64,000 nt of DNA from Gadus chalcogrammus. Lineage: Eukaryota; Chordata; Actinopteri; Gadiformes; Gadidae. Both the position numbers and the translations under genes were made by a program. Below the pieces are notes generated by a model. It did not search any database, was not told the DNA's origin, and was given only the letters and a program-made list of their open reading frames with translations. Below are positions 47,427 through 61,040 of the stretch, piece after piece; the first letter of the stretch is position 1; each line of letters opens with the position of its first letter. The stretch covers positions 14,260,538-14,324,537 of the forward strand of contig NC_079423.1 of assembly GCF_026213295.1 (NCBI RefSeq), given 5' to 3'.

Positions 47427-48025
47427 CCGTATTTTCCGGACTATACGTCGCTCCCGAGTATTAGTCGCATCAGTCAAAAAATGCTCCATGACGAGGAAAA
47501 AAAACATATATACGTCGCATCGGTGTATAAGTCGCATTTATTTTTAAACATTTAAACAAGAACGTTTAGTCTGGAGAGACTGAATAAAATTGCAATAGCA
47601 ATATAGGTGTGTCGGTCCCACTCGTAGTTCTGAGAGTATACCGAATTCAGTGACACCGGGATTCCCCCGGACGCGTATGCGGGGCGGTCCTAAACCTGAG
47701 ACCAAGTCCAGCGGAGGGCTCCAGTTTTCGCTGGCCAAGTCATGCGCTGTGATATGTGTGACAGCTATGTTGCACAACATTGCAGCTAAGGCTGGGGTAG
47801 CTTTGGTTGAACCGGAGGACATTGAGGACGATGACGGCGAGAATATAATTTATTCGGTGGTGCAGTAGGCTTGCAGCGTTCAGTTGTAGGCCTAATGAAT
47901 GACGGTGCCATCTTGCGGCCGAAGATTATGTACACACAATTTTGGCATATAAGTCGCTTCGAAATATAAGTCGCAGGGCAAGCCAAACTACAAAAAAACC
48001 GCGACTTATAGTCCGGAAAATACGG
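47427..48025 (+). mobile_element. Element with CCGTATTTTCCGGACTATA ends
   Basis: The ends CCGTATTTTCCGGACTATAC and TATAGTCCGGAAAATACGG are flanked by TA on both sides. Between them is a frame at about 47680-47867 with SCAVICVTAMLHNIAAKAG and then an acidic tail, which resembles the C-terminal end of the HARBI1-type nuclease (C..LHN). It is a remnant without a catalytic core. Confidence 0.65.
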
Positions 48026-48377
48026 TAGTCCTTTCTCGGGTATTTGGCTCATTTTGAATCGCTCCTGCCTGCTTCACAATGGTTGTCTGTGTGCATACAC
48101 AAACCTGTCAACCCAGCAACCCTAAACGTTCGTTTTCAAAAATGTGCAAGTAACCGAGTGGTTAGTGGCATTCGTGAAGTAAAAAAAAAATATCGGCGCA
48201 ATATATGGTTTCTGTCGTGTTTTATTGCACATTTATCTCCAGTTGATTTCAGTTGGAAGACTCATTACTGCACGTTGATATTACTCCGCCGAACCGGGGT
48301 GGGCTGTTTACGTTGGTTTGAAGTCTTGTACCGTGAGCACTTCGGATTAGGGAAAATCACATAGAAAATCACTGAAA

Positions 48378-48675
48378 ATGGATTATGAAAGGTGGCTTCT
48401 GGAGGACGCACTCGATTTGAGTTTGACGGCAGAGGATATCGTTTGAACCAGAATTCACCCAAGAGGAGCTACGTGAGATGGAGGCTAGGCCTACGGAGGC
48501 GCCTGAAGCTCCGGCTGAAGCGGTCTCCAGGATAACGGGCGGGTGGTGTGCCTGTGGGAAGTGCAGGCAGATGCCGACGGAAGTCGAAAGTAGGTGCTGC
48601 ACGGAGTGGGACCTTGTGCGGAAGTTTATATGCGGTTGTGAGGTATCTGAAAAAATAGTTCAATTTAGCAACTAA
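48378..48675 (+). pseudogene. P2X7-type cysteine-rich domain fragment in transposon centre
   Basis: It begins MDYERWLLEDALDLSLTAED, loses the frame by one base near 48445, and continues FTQEELREMEARPTEAPEA then GWCACGKCRQMPTEVES and RCCTEWDL. The spacing CxCxxC...MPTxxExxxCC is that of the zinc-binding cytoplasmic domain at the P2X7 C terminus, which also turns up in fish transposon genes. There are no P2X channel parts. The frameshift and the short length make it non-functional here. Confidence 0.6.
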
Positions 48676-48809
48676 CACGGATGGAAAGCATATATTGCGC
48701 CGATATTTTTTTTTTAAACTTCACGAATGCCACTAACCACTCGGTTACTTGCACATTTTTGAAAACGAACGTTTAGGGTTGCTGGGTTGACAGGTTTGTG
48801 TATGCACAC

Positions 48810-49603
48810 TAGGGCTGTCACCTTTTCCAAAAATGAAATTCGAACGAATTTCGAATGTCCATAATTAATTCGAATACATTCGAATACATTCGACCCCCGC
48901 CCCCCCCATAGAACTATTAAAAAAAAAGAAAAAAGAAACACGACAACGACTGTTGTCGTGTTTCTTTTTATTTCTTGTGGAAATCACGTATACCTACTGA
49001 ATTCATAACAGCACAGGATAAAAACACATCTTTGATAACACATTTGTAAACACAACAAGAGGAAGCTCCGACACACAAGTGCGGCTGTCTTTTACGCATT
49101 AACAATAACTGCTCGGAGCGCGATATGCGGAGCGCATGTCGTCCATGGCACACACAGCCTATATAAACGAACAATCTGTGAGGCCGACCTCCAACACGGC
49201 ATGCTGCTCTTTTTATTCCTTACGGAAAGAAAATTACAAGTAGTCTCGCAGCTCTCCGTTACCGCTGCAGCTGCTTCTGTCAGCCGTGCTGTATAAGTCC
49301 CCAAACAGGCTGCCCATCGCGCCAGCGGACTTTTCTCCCTGTCGTGTGCGATCAGTGTCGGTCTCCGTTTCAATGAGCTCGTGAGAGGCTTTCAGTCACG
49401 AGATGTTTCTGTGCAAGGGAAAGGTGGACTAACCGGGAGAAGCGGGGATCCAGGAGGGCCGCTTTATTGAGGAAAAGCCACTCGCCGCACTCTTCTTTAT
49501 AGCGCATTTTTACAGTTCGAATGGAGAATTACACTTCGAATTCGAACTTTTCACCCCACCTTCGAACGAATATTCGAACTTCGAATAAAAAGTGACAGCC
49601 CTA
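48810..49603. mobile_element. hAT element with TAGGGCTGTCAC ends
   Basis: The ends TAGGGCTGTCACCTTTTCC and AAAAGTGACAGCCCTA are flanked by ATGCACAC (48802-48809 and 49604-49611). The same site without insertion is in the left arm of the host element near 48090. Subterminal repeats of TTCGAAC/TTCGAAT lie at both ends. I recognise no coding sequence inside. Confidence 0.9.
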
Positions 49604-50137
49604 ATGCACACAGACAACCATTGTGAAGCAGGCAGGAGCGATTCAAAATGAGCCAAATACCCGAGAAAGGACTAATAGTTCAAATTTCGGTGTCACCCAC
49701 TCTATTTCATCCTAAACAAACCAGAAAGGGGGCTCAATGTTCAAAATACCGGAATTGTCCTTTAAATGATGTTAACCATTTTGTCACAATCGTGGAACCC
49801 TATCAAAGACACTGGAAAAGCTATTTCTACAGCAGTAGGCTAACGCGTTAAAGATGGCTTGTGATATTTATCGAAGGATGTGTCTATTGTCTTATGCAAA
49901 CCGGATTAACAAATGTCTTAAACGGAAATTCATTTTACACAGCCAATCAGAAGACATACAACGCAGAATACATAATACCTGATAGTAGTCAAATATTGAC
50001 ACAAAGAAAGCATTCCAAAAAGCTATCATAATTCCAAGGTACTACAGAAGACTACATTTTGCTGAAAACATTTGGCCTTGTGTGCATCCAATCAAATTGG
50101 TTGGACCCATCATCTAATACACTGGACTCATTTAATA

Positions 50138-50454
50138 ATGGATATGAAAAAAGGCATTAACTATATCTCCTTCAGCTTGATGTTGCTTCATGGTAAGGTG
50201 AATTATTTTTATTGTAATGGTTGCACATATTTAAGTTTGTGTCTTTCTAAATGGTAAAAAGACAAACATTAACACAGGAACAATTACTCTTTTGTTTAAA
50301 TGCATAAAACATAGAAAAACAACCGCAATCATTCAGTAGCCTATATAATATACGTAACTACCAAACCTTGTACTGCTTGCTGTCCATTTATACAGCAACG
50401 GTAGAGGCGATGAATTGTACCAGTCCAAGTCCTGAATCCCTGTTTGATGCACTT
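50138..50454 (+). pseudogene. 5-HT3-like receptor fragment E (exon 1 and start of exon 2)
   Basis: Exon 1 (50138-50192) encodes [18 protein letters not shown] and ends in phase 1 like F. Exon 2 starts at about 50395 ([19 protein letters not shown]) and after GATGCACT at 50454 runs into family R sequence (TTGGCTCCGACTCC), where D and F continue GGCGCAAACG. All later exons are missing. The break lies in a three-base overlap ACT shared with the R element (GGAACTTTGGCTC at 30070). It is a truncated duplicate. Confidence 0.88.
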
Positions 50455-51845
50455 TGGCTCCGACTCCCTGAAGTACATGAACCACTACATGGGGGGAAGG
50501 GGATTGTTGCCAGCGATTGTCTCCCGATTGAGCGCCGCTGCCCGCTGCCGAGGGACCACCGCCTCGGCGCTGCCCGCTGCAGGAGGCAGTGGTGCCTCGG
50601 CAGCGAGGCCCCGGCGGGAGACAAGCACGGTCACCAATCGTGGGCAGCAATCCCTTTCTCCTCCATCTCGTGGTTCAGTCTACTTCAGATTGATGTGGAC
50701 GGGGAAGAACCAGAGACGTCGGAGAACCCGACACAGTCGTTTGATATACATAATATCGTCCGGAGGCGCACACAGCTTTTGGCCGTGATAATATATATTA
50801 TATGGTATTATGGATATCTATGTATAATTTGATATTACTTAGATATAGAGCTCCAGGACTCCCACCGGAGTACCCGGAGTGTTCGAGAAGCTCAATGTGC
50901 GACTGGCTCGTAGTTGGTGTAATTCTGCACCACAGCAGAATTTCGGGAACGTCTTCAAATAATGTGTTAAGGGCCCACCAATATCTATATTAAAGCGTCC
51001 ATAATGTAGCATGTCATGGGACCTTTAAAAGATTATGTTCAAGAATATGTTCTGAAGTTTTTAAAATTAAAATAATATATAGATCAAAAGAGATGTTTAA
51101 GAGTGTCTTTTATTTTACCTTTTATCAACCTTGATAACATATAGTAATCATTAACTGTTAGTGTTTATTAAAGGACTTACTAAATTGTTCCCACTTTAGA
51201 TCTCGTAGGCCTACCTGCAAAATGCATAATTAGCAGTTTAATAAAGGACTTATTAACCTTAATAAGCATAAAAAATGCTTAATAAAGGTCTCACAATGAC
51301 ATAATAGGTAAGTTAGTAAGAATCAATAAATTGGTTTGTAATGCGTCTATTAACTATAATAGTATAATTGTGTATGTTCAGTGTTCATAAAAGTCTTATA
51401 ATCTCACAATAAACATGTTAAGTTAAGTTGGTTAGTTAAGTCCTTTATTCATCCCTTTTTAGGGGGAAATTCTTTCTCTGCTTTTGACCCATCCGGGTAG
51501 CCGGTGAACACATACACACACAGAGGTCCACACACATGGGGGCAAACACATGTGGGCACACCGGCACTACCGGAGCAGTGGGCTGCCGGGGAGCAGGTGG
51601 GGGTTTCAGATGCCTTGCTCAAGGGCACCTCATCCGTGGATTTTTTTCAGGATTCGAACTGGCCACCCTCCAGTTACCAGTCCAACTCCTTCACCAGTAT
51701 GCCACGGATGCCCCAATGTTTATTATGTTGTTGACACTTATTGATGGTCTTATTAACACAAATTGTTGTTAATAAGCATATAATGAGGTCTTATTAGATA
51801 TTAACTAAGGCTTATATTATAAGGACCTCAACATAAAGCATTACC
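50452..51845. mobile_element. Family R (to 51024) and Q (51025-51845) fragments joined to gene E
   Basis: The R fragment starts inside the element and ends ATGTCATGGGACCT plus TTAA. The Q fragment lacks the LINE and carries a SINE at about 51420-51716. It leads to block P copy 4 and gene F. Confidence 0.7.
51420..51716 (-). mobile_element. tRNA-derived SINE, minus strand
   Basis: Read on the minus strand, it starts GGGGCATCCGTGGCATACTG and has GGTGAAGGAGTTGG and CCAGTTCGAATCC, placed like the A and B boxes of a tRNA-type promoter. The 3' part ends in GTTAACTTAACTT-like sequence. The Q fragment at 37990 and the right end at 36690 are uninterrupted here (AACATGTTTATTATG). A short TGTT repeat flanks the insert. 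Confidence 0.7.
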
Positions 51846-52500
51846 AAGAATATTTTCATATTCCATACCTTGAAGGTGGAACAAACAATTTATCTCATCC
51901 GGGAAAATTAACTTGAGAACATCTTTGTAATAGAGCTTGTGTTGAATTTAGAAAATACCCCCTTGTTGCAAGGGAATATAGGGTACCACTGGGTTGATTA
52001 TTTCCAGTTAAGAAAAATTCACAGGTTTGTATAGAGTTATTATGAAGGAGCAGCAGACTTTGAATAGGCCTATATGGACCGTGAGGAAAGAAAATACAAT
52101 GCCCAAACGCTGTCGTGTTTGCCCAGGCTGAACATTATGGCGGCAATGCCGGTAACTTTGTTCATGTCTTAATTTTTGTTGTTGTTAAATTATGTTAACC
52201 ATTTTGTCACAATCGTGGAACCCTATCAAAGACACTGGAAAAGCTATTTCTACAGCAGTAGGCTAACGCGTCAAAGATGGCTTGTGATATTTATCGAAGG
52301 ATGCGTCTATTGTCTTAAGCAAACCGGATTAATAAATGTCTTCAACGCAAATACATTTGACACAGCCAATCAGGAGACATACAACGCAGAATACATAATA
52401 CCTGATAGAAGTCACATATTGACACATTGTAAGCATTACCTTGTGTGCATCCAATCAAATTGGTTGGACCCATCATCTAATACACTGGACTCATTTAATA

Positions 52501-55500
52501 ATGGATATGAAAAAAGGCATTAACTATATCTCCTTCAGCTTGATGTTGCTTCATGGTAAGGTGAATTATTTTTATTGTAAGGTTGCACATATTTAAGTTT
52601 GTGTCTTTCTAAATGGTAAAAAGACAAACATTAACACAGGAACAATTACTCTTTTGTTTAAATGCATAAAACATAGAAAAACAACCGCAATCATTCAGTA
52701 GCCTATATAATATACGTAACTACCAAACCTTGTACTGCTTGCTGTCCATTTATACAGCAACGGTAGAGGCGATGAATTGTACCAGTCCAAGTCCTGAATC
52801 CCTGTTTGATGCACTGGCGCAAACGTTATTTGCAAAGAAACATCTACGGCCAGTGAAAAGCCTTGCAACACCAACAAATGTCTCCGTCTCTATCACGTTG
52901 GTTGGAATTTTGGGAATAGTAAGTGCATTATTTTGTGGAAGTGCATTTTTAACTGACAATTGAGATATATATTAAAGTTAAATCATGGTGTAACTAAATC
53001 AATCTCTCTTGTCTAGAATGAAAAGACACAATTACTTACAACTTTCCTATGGCTTGTACAAGTGAGTAAATATGCTTTAATTCATTAATTTACTATAGGA
53101 ATAGTTGTGCAATTTTTCGAATTAGATTGGTCCCATTGTACAACTTTTTCTGTAAAACCACTCTGACCTTGTCCATCTTCGCGAGCTTGTATAGCAATAT
53201 CTTTTTTTGTTATTGTATACACTAGCAGGTGCTTGGTCTTGAGAAGAACCATTGGCATACATGGATCATTTTTTGCAACTGACTGATTTTCAAAAGCGGT
53301 GCAGTTCGAAACATTGTTTTCATTGAACGCGTGCATTGTTAACACTATTTGTGTCAGTGATGCGTGTCACTTTGACACCTATTGTACCTATGAAATGAAA
53401 GTGGTTATCAATAATGACGCAAAATAATGCTTTCAAACTGTTTCTGTAGGAGTGGGACATTGAGGGTCTGAGCTGGGATGCAAAGGAATGTGGTTCAGAT
53501 CGAGTTTCTCTTCTACGTAAAAACCTGTGGATACCAGATATTCACATAACAGAGTTGTAAGTCTCAAAACGGGAACTTCAGTAGCTTGGAAGATTAATCA
53601 AAGCAATTTCAAGGAATAATGGAATGAAGTTTAAAGCTGACACATTACACCACCAGGTGTGAGTGTGATTAGCCGTTACAAGCCGTTTTGAAAATAGGCC
53701 TTTTCTGACATCCGTGTGCCAGATAGATCAGCCGACCAGCCTACCCAGTGGACTGTAGCAAACGCTGCTCACCTCTCCGTCATACATCTGGACGGTGAAT
53801 CGTTTCACCGGAAACTCGACGTCGCCAAGAGGAGTCGTTCGCAAATCGTTTATTCGTTCAGCTTGGTTTGCGGTAGCGGTAAATCACATTGGGGAATGCA
53901 CGCCATTGCACGGTTCTCAGTTGAGTCAGTCAGACTCAGTGGAGTTAGTGCTACCGGAAACTCGACTGAACGAACGAACGAACGATTCGCAAACTACTCC
54001 TCTTGGCGAATTGAATCACGCGAACTGGGTCACGGAAACAAATCTTTAAATCCACCACTACCTGGACGTGACCACATGTGATGTCAGAAGATGCCGATTT
54101 TCAAAACGGCTTGTAACGGCTAATCAAACTCACACCTGGTGCTATAGTGTGTATCCCTTAACTTGCTTCATCGAACAATTTATTAGGTGAAACTCCTTTA
54201 TTTTTTGCTCATACTTCATACAAAAATATGAATGCTGACGTCATCGTATTTAAGATGACGTCAGTCTTAATGACTTATGCTTTGATTCTGAAGCATGAAA
54301 TGGATGTGGTAATCAACGCGTTGATACGTTTTATTCTCCAATTTATTTATTTTATTTGAAATTATATAATTTAATTCAATTCTGTTACAGTATGGATGAG
54401 GACCAGTCCCCCTTCACTCCCTACGTCTACCTAGACGACAGGGGTCACGTATACGATGATAAACCACTCAGAGTGGTGAGCTTCTGCCAGCTAACACTCC
54501 GAGACTTCCCCTTTGACGTCCAAAACTGCACCCTGACTTTTGGCTCCTACTTACACTTTGGTAAGCCTTTGGTTGAATGAACAAATCAACATGTGAACAC
54601 ATGGAAAAACAAATGAGGTATAAGGCAAATGAAAAGTGCGATAGGCAGATTTGGATATGGTCTCTCATTGGAACTGTTATTGTTGGATCATATGCGTTTT
54701 CAGATACTGATATCCGTGTTCTTATGGGCAGCTCAGCAGAAGACATTCTGATTGAGTCCAAAGACGTCTTAGAGTCTGATGGAGAATGGGAGCTCATAGA
54801 TATTAAAGCTGCTCAGTCTATTTTAAATTTAGAGGACGGAAGATACCAGGAGGTACAATTTAACGTGAGTAAAGCTTATTTCAAGTGTTAAATTGAAATA
54901 CTTGCATTATATACATGTTCACTGTGATTAACTTGACAACACATGAAATCACGTGTACGATTTTATTCAATTTTTAGGCATTGTAATTATTTGAGTGTTC
55001 GAAGGAAGCGAAATATCTGAAACCCACAGCAGCATGTTTTGTTGATTTGATGTGCCTATCCAACTATCATAATAGCATCTGCATTTTATGAGAACCAATT
55101 AACCTCTTAAGCTCGAGGGTCCCCATATTTGGGGACCCTCGATCACTCTCGCAGCAAAAGGCATACAACACTGCCCTTATTGTGTGCAACGCCACAAGCC
55201 AAGCATATTAAAATCAAATATCAAAATCTGAATAGCGTAAGAAAGTCAACCCACTCTCCACATTTCCATTGCTACCGCACCGATACTTTGTTGTACACAA
55301 ACAAGTATCATCTCAAATTAAAGCTAAGACCATGACGAGTTCAACAGTACCACTGTCAAGGCCGTACGATAAAAACTCATTCTTACCTTTGCGATTTTTT
55401 GATGAAAAGTTGTACTTGAGAGCAATAAACTCCGGTTTTAGTACGTCCAACATGTCTGCATTTGTTTACAACCAGCTTTAATGTGAACCTCACTTATTTT

Positions 55501-57763
55501 TAGTGTAAGATGGCTTCCTTTCATGACGCATGCATCGAAGTTGGTTTCGCGGTAGTTGTATTCACTTCCTTACTGTTAGCCAATCATGTGTCTGGCACAC
55601 ATTTCGGTACTGCCCCTAAAATCTATTGGCTCTTGCGGTTAAAACGAGGTGTCAATCATCTAAATTGACCAATCCCCGGCCGAATTATTAGCCTGCGTAA
55701 CAGGATGTAGCTCAGGAGAGCTACATCCTGTGTGGCCTCTTTACGCACGCATTCTGACGAGTACTGAGAAAGATTAAAAATCAAAAGAAAAATCAAAAAC
55801 AGTAAAATGTATGTGATGATCATAGATAATGACATAAAAGTGAAATATATAGTTCAGTACATCAAATACTTCAAATGGCAAAGATGGTGCCAAAATGTGC
55901 CAAATGACCAATTTAGAGAGTCCGCCTAAATAGTCATTACCTAAAACCTCTGTAATTTTGCTCTGCTTAACTTTATGATGATCAAACTTTGCAGAGATAA
56001 TGTTCACACCTTGTGCTATGATTTGATTTCGAGTTTTAGCCTCATCAGCATCATTTCAAAGACATATTCATAGAATAAATGTGATTTTTTGTTGGACGGA
56101 AATTAAATCTGTCATTCATGCTTGTGTGCCAACTTAATTTACTCTGAGCCAGTGACATAAATACAGATACTTACAAATCTGAACACATTACAAGTGTTCC
56201 CTTTATAATGAAACCACAATTATTCAAATAGACCTTGTAGATGCAGAGATATTCTCTTTTCATTTTGGGTATGTTAGGGTACGAGCAGAACCCTAAAAAA
56301 TAACAGCTTAATAATAGCTTAACTGGTTAAGTCACAATTTGGGTAATTGAAGGAACTTTGTAAGAAAAAACTGACGCTAACTTCGTGTTTGTGGCTAACA
56401 TTTTTTAGAAACTGCCCAAATGCAAAACATTTTATTTCACAAAAATGTATTTTAAACCCATAAAGTCTCTTTTTCGAGTTCATCCTGTTAATCTTTGATA
56501 CGATGTAGAATCCTTGTGCACTATTAATTTTCCTCACAATAGATTGTGATAAGGCGTCGACCCCTTATCTACATGGTCAACCTGGTCATCCCCAGCTGCT
56601 TCCTGGTCACAGTGGACCTCTTCAGCTTCCTGCTACCCCCACAGAGTGTGGACCGCTCGGCCTTTAAGATGACCCTATCTTAGGCTACACCGTCTTCCTC
56701 TGCTGCATGCATAGCCTTTCTGCCGGTCACTGGCAAACACCCTACCTATTATCAGTAAGGGTTTCTCCTTGCATGTGTTGTACCATGCCAACCTTTTCTA
56801 TTTATTTTTTTCACGTTCAAATTACCCTCATTGTTCCAAAGCCTAGGACATATTTTCATAAGGTGAATTATGCTCCATCCAGATATAGCCTTTTGGAAAC
56901 CTACTATTTTAAGCAGCTTTCCAAAAAGGTATGCTTTATGCTATATGCTTAATAATAAATATGCTATAATATAATAACACCCTATGTCATACAATCCTGA
57001 ATCATCATGAAAACCTTTCGCCTGGCTGCAGAGAAATAGTGTGCATTGTTTTTTCTGCAGATGTTTCCTCTCCTCAGTCTTTCCCTGATGGTGGCCAGCC
57101 TTTTGGAGACCATAATTGTCACCCCATATCCAGAACTCCAGCAACAAAAAACAAGTACCTCGCTGGGTTAGCATCCTGGTGCTCCAAGTACATAGCCCCC
57201 GTCATCTGCCTACCTCTTAAACCACAGAGCAACAAGGTCACAGTCCACCTCAACCCATACCGTGAGCACAGACTTTGTCTTTATGCTAATTAGAACACTT
57301 AACACAATTTCCACAATCCTTTGTGCTGACTTACAACACCATCACTGTCTCTTTGCTCTAAAATACATTTCACAATTTGGCAAATAACAATTAGTGATAT
57401 GATAATAAGTGCCATCCGTCTGTGGTCTACGTTGCTTGTATTTTCTTCGCACCCTGCTCTTTCCCAGATATACAAGCAGGAACTAGTGTGGCGAATAGCA
57501 ACCCAGCGATACAGTCTTGGCTCCACCCCACTGATCACCAGCCAATGACATCGGCCCGTGATCCGGAGGTGATGGAGGAACTGCGGAGGCTGAGCCAGGA
57601 CCTGCGCTCCATCCGTCTCCAGGTGGCGAACCACCTCGAGGGAGCACAGACCTCAGAGGAATGGGCCATGATAGGGTCGGTGATTGACCGGCTGCTGTTC
57701 ATAATCTATTTTATCTTCATACTCTCCAGCTTCTTGTGTATCACCTTTCTGTGGCTCTACTAA
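52501..57763 (+). CDS. htr3-like: 5-HT3-like Cys-loop receptor F (broken in the assembled sequence)
   Basis: Exons: 52501-52555, 52758-52918, 53017-53061, 53450-53556, 54391-54560, 54704-54864, 56543-56754, 57061-57261, 57468-57763. Exons 1-6 and 9 are open. Signal peptide [18 protein letters not shown]; loop [11 protein letters not shown]; Cys-loop [15 protein letters not shown]; loop B FGSYLHF. Exons 7 and 8 have several one-base losses and gains against D: CCCT-ATCTTAGG makes TAG near 56685, and GGCAAACACC, GTCACCCCATAT and CTCCAAGTAC each gain a base. These lie in a patch full of such indels in intron too, so sequencing error is as likely as true decay. The C terminus ends WLY, two residues earlier than D. 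If the patch is error, it is an intact tandem paralogue of D. Confidence 0.72.
53651..54141. mobile_element. Foldback MITE in gene F intron 4
   Basis: Same element and same position as 39769-40252 in gene D, with a few differences (for example CTCACACCTGGT against CTCACCTGGT at the right end). Confidence 0.75.
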
Positions 57764-58556
57764 GAATAATACAAACATTTTGTCCTAGTAGTCGGTAGGA
57801 GTTTAGTTTTGGTAGTTTATCAGAGTTTTCTGTTTATATTCTGTGTGATTGTAAGGTGGTAGCTAACTTGGTAAAGTGTGTCTGTTATAAGCCATGGATT
57901 TGCTGTATAGTATCTGGCTAGATGTTTCATGAATGGTTTGGTGTGTAGAATATTATCCCATTTGCCACAATCGTTCACTTTTCGCGTGGTAGATAAATAG
58001 GCCTGTGTAGACGGATTGATGACAATATGTAACATGTCTGCATTAAAATATCAAAAAATGACGAGACCTTTGTTGAGTTGTGCATTAACATTATCCTAAT
58101 TGTTTCCAACAATGTTCAAACCCAGAGAAATCTGTAGTTTTAATTACAGTAACATATTTACCATTAAACCAAGAATAATTACCAACAATGTTAGTTCATT
58201 AGACATGCTTTCTTTAGCATATACCGGAGTAGGGTAGGGTAAATAGTCATGAAACGTCAGTTCACAAAGCAAAAAACACTCCCAAACAACATGGCTGAGG
58301 CATGGCTCACTGACATCTAGATGGCTTTTACCAGGTCAACACGAACAGGAGGATTCAAGGTCTGACGATGACCAGGGCTGTGACATCTGTCAATAAGGTC
58401 CGTCAATCAACTTTGATTAAATTGCAAGTTCCAGATCTTAAGCCCTTCATCTATGCATCCATCTATGACTTTAGTTTATTCATATTAGTTACACTTGCTA
58501 CATGCTACCGTTCCTCCCATTGCAAACTGGGTCAAGGCGAAGGGTTGCCTCGTCAT

Positions 58557-60391
<1,835 letters not shown>

Positions 60392-60670
60392 TGAACCATA
60401 ACCAGATCAGCAGCCCCATGTCTCTCCTGAACCCTCTGTCCATAAATGCATGATCAGTTTCTCTTCTTTCAGATCCGGCCATTAAATGGCTGTATACCGA
60501 GACTAACAAGAGAGAAATTCTCTAATTAAAACAGAAGACGGGAATTTACTAGATAATATTGATTAAGTTCAGATATACTTTCTCTTCATTTTAATTTAAA
60601 AAGAGCAATCAATTTTTTAACAATGTAGAGTCACAATGCAGTAGTCACTCAAGCATATTATTACATTATT

Positions 60671-60850
60671 GGGCATCCCTGGCCTACTGGTCAGGGAGTT
60701 GGCGGCCGGTTTGAATCTTGACCGGTAGGCCAAACCGGTAGTGCCGGTATACCCCATGTGTGTGGACCTCTGACAAGGTCACTCCTGTATGTGCAGTTAT
60801 TTCCCTAACCATACTTATTTTACATAGTTAACACAAGTTACCCATGTGAT
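60671..60850 (+). mobile_element. tRNA-derived SINE fragment, plus strand
   Basis: GGGCATCCCTGGCCTACTGG with GGTCAGGGAGTTGG and GGTTTGAATCTTGACC matches the tRNA-like head of the SINE at 51420-51716 in opposite orientation. It begins exactly where alignment with the gene D flank (up to 47047) stops. The 3' end is not clear. Confidence 0.55.
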
Positions 60851-61040
60851 GCATCACGTCACACAATAATAACTCCAAGGGCGTAGTGACCTTGTGTTCA
60901 ATATGACAGGTTTCTCAGGTTTGTGCTTGAAGTTTGCCTTGTAAACTAACAAGGGCTGATTGTTTCACAAACAACCCACTCAAATTGTTTGGCAATTGGT
61001 AGTAATCCAGAGAACCCATAACTGAAAATAGTGGGAAATA

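Larger units (their letters stand above)
47341..49761. mobile_element. TTAA-target foldback transposon with two nested elements
   Basis: TTAA at 47337-47340 and 49762-49765 flanks inverted ends AGGACAATTCCGG and CCGGAATTGTCCT. Without the insertions, each arm runs for several hundred bases as near-perfect inverted repeat (for example AACCCTAAACGTTCGTTTTC and its inverse at 48761-48780). The empty target, TTGTTGTTAAATGATG, is present in block P copies at 37130, 38450 and 52175. The left arm is interrupted at 47427-48025 and the right arm at 48810-49603, so each arm shows the empty site of the other. The unique centre (about 48200-48680) encodes a P2X7-type Cys-rich fragment. Confidence 0.85.

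Noticed and set aside
49092..49373. Minus-strand frame in the hAT element at 48810
   Set aside because: No transposase motif is visible and its composition is unlike the coding regions nearby.
60671..60745. Possible tRNA gene
   Set aside because: Box-like sequences are present but I cannot fold a proper cloverleaf, and a related element at 51420 shows it is a SINE head.
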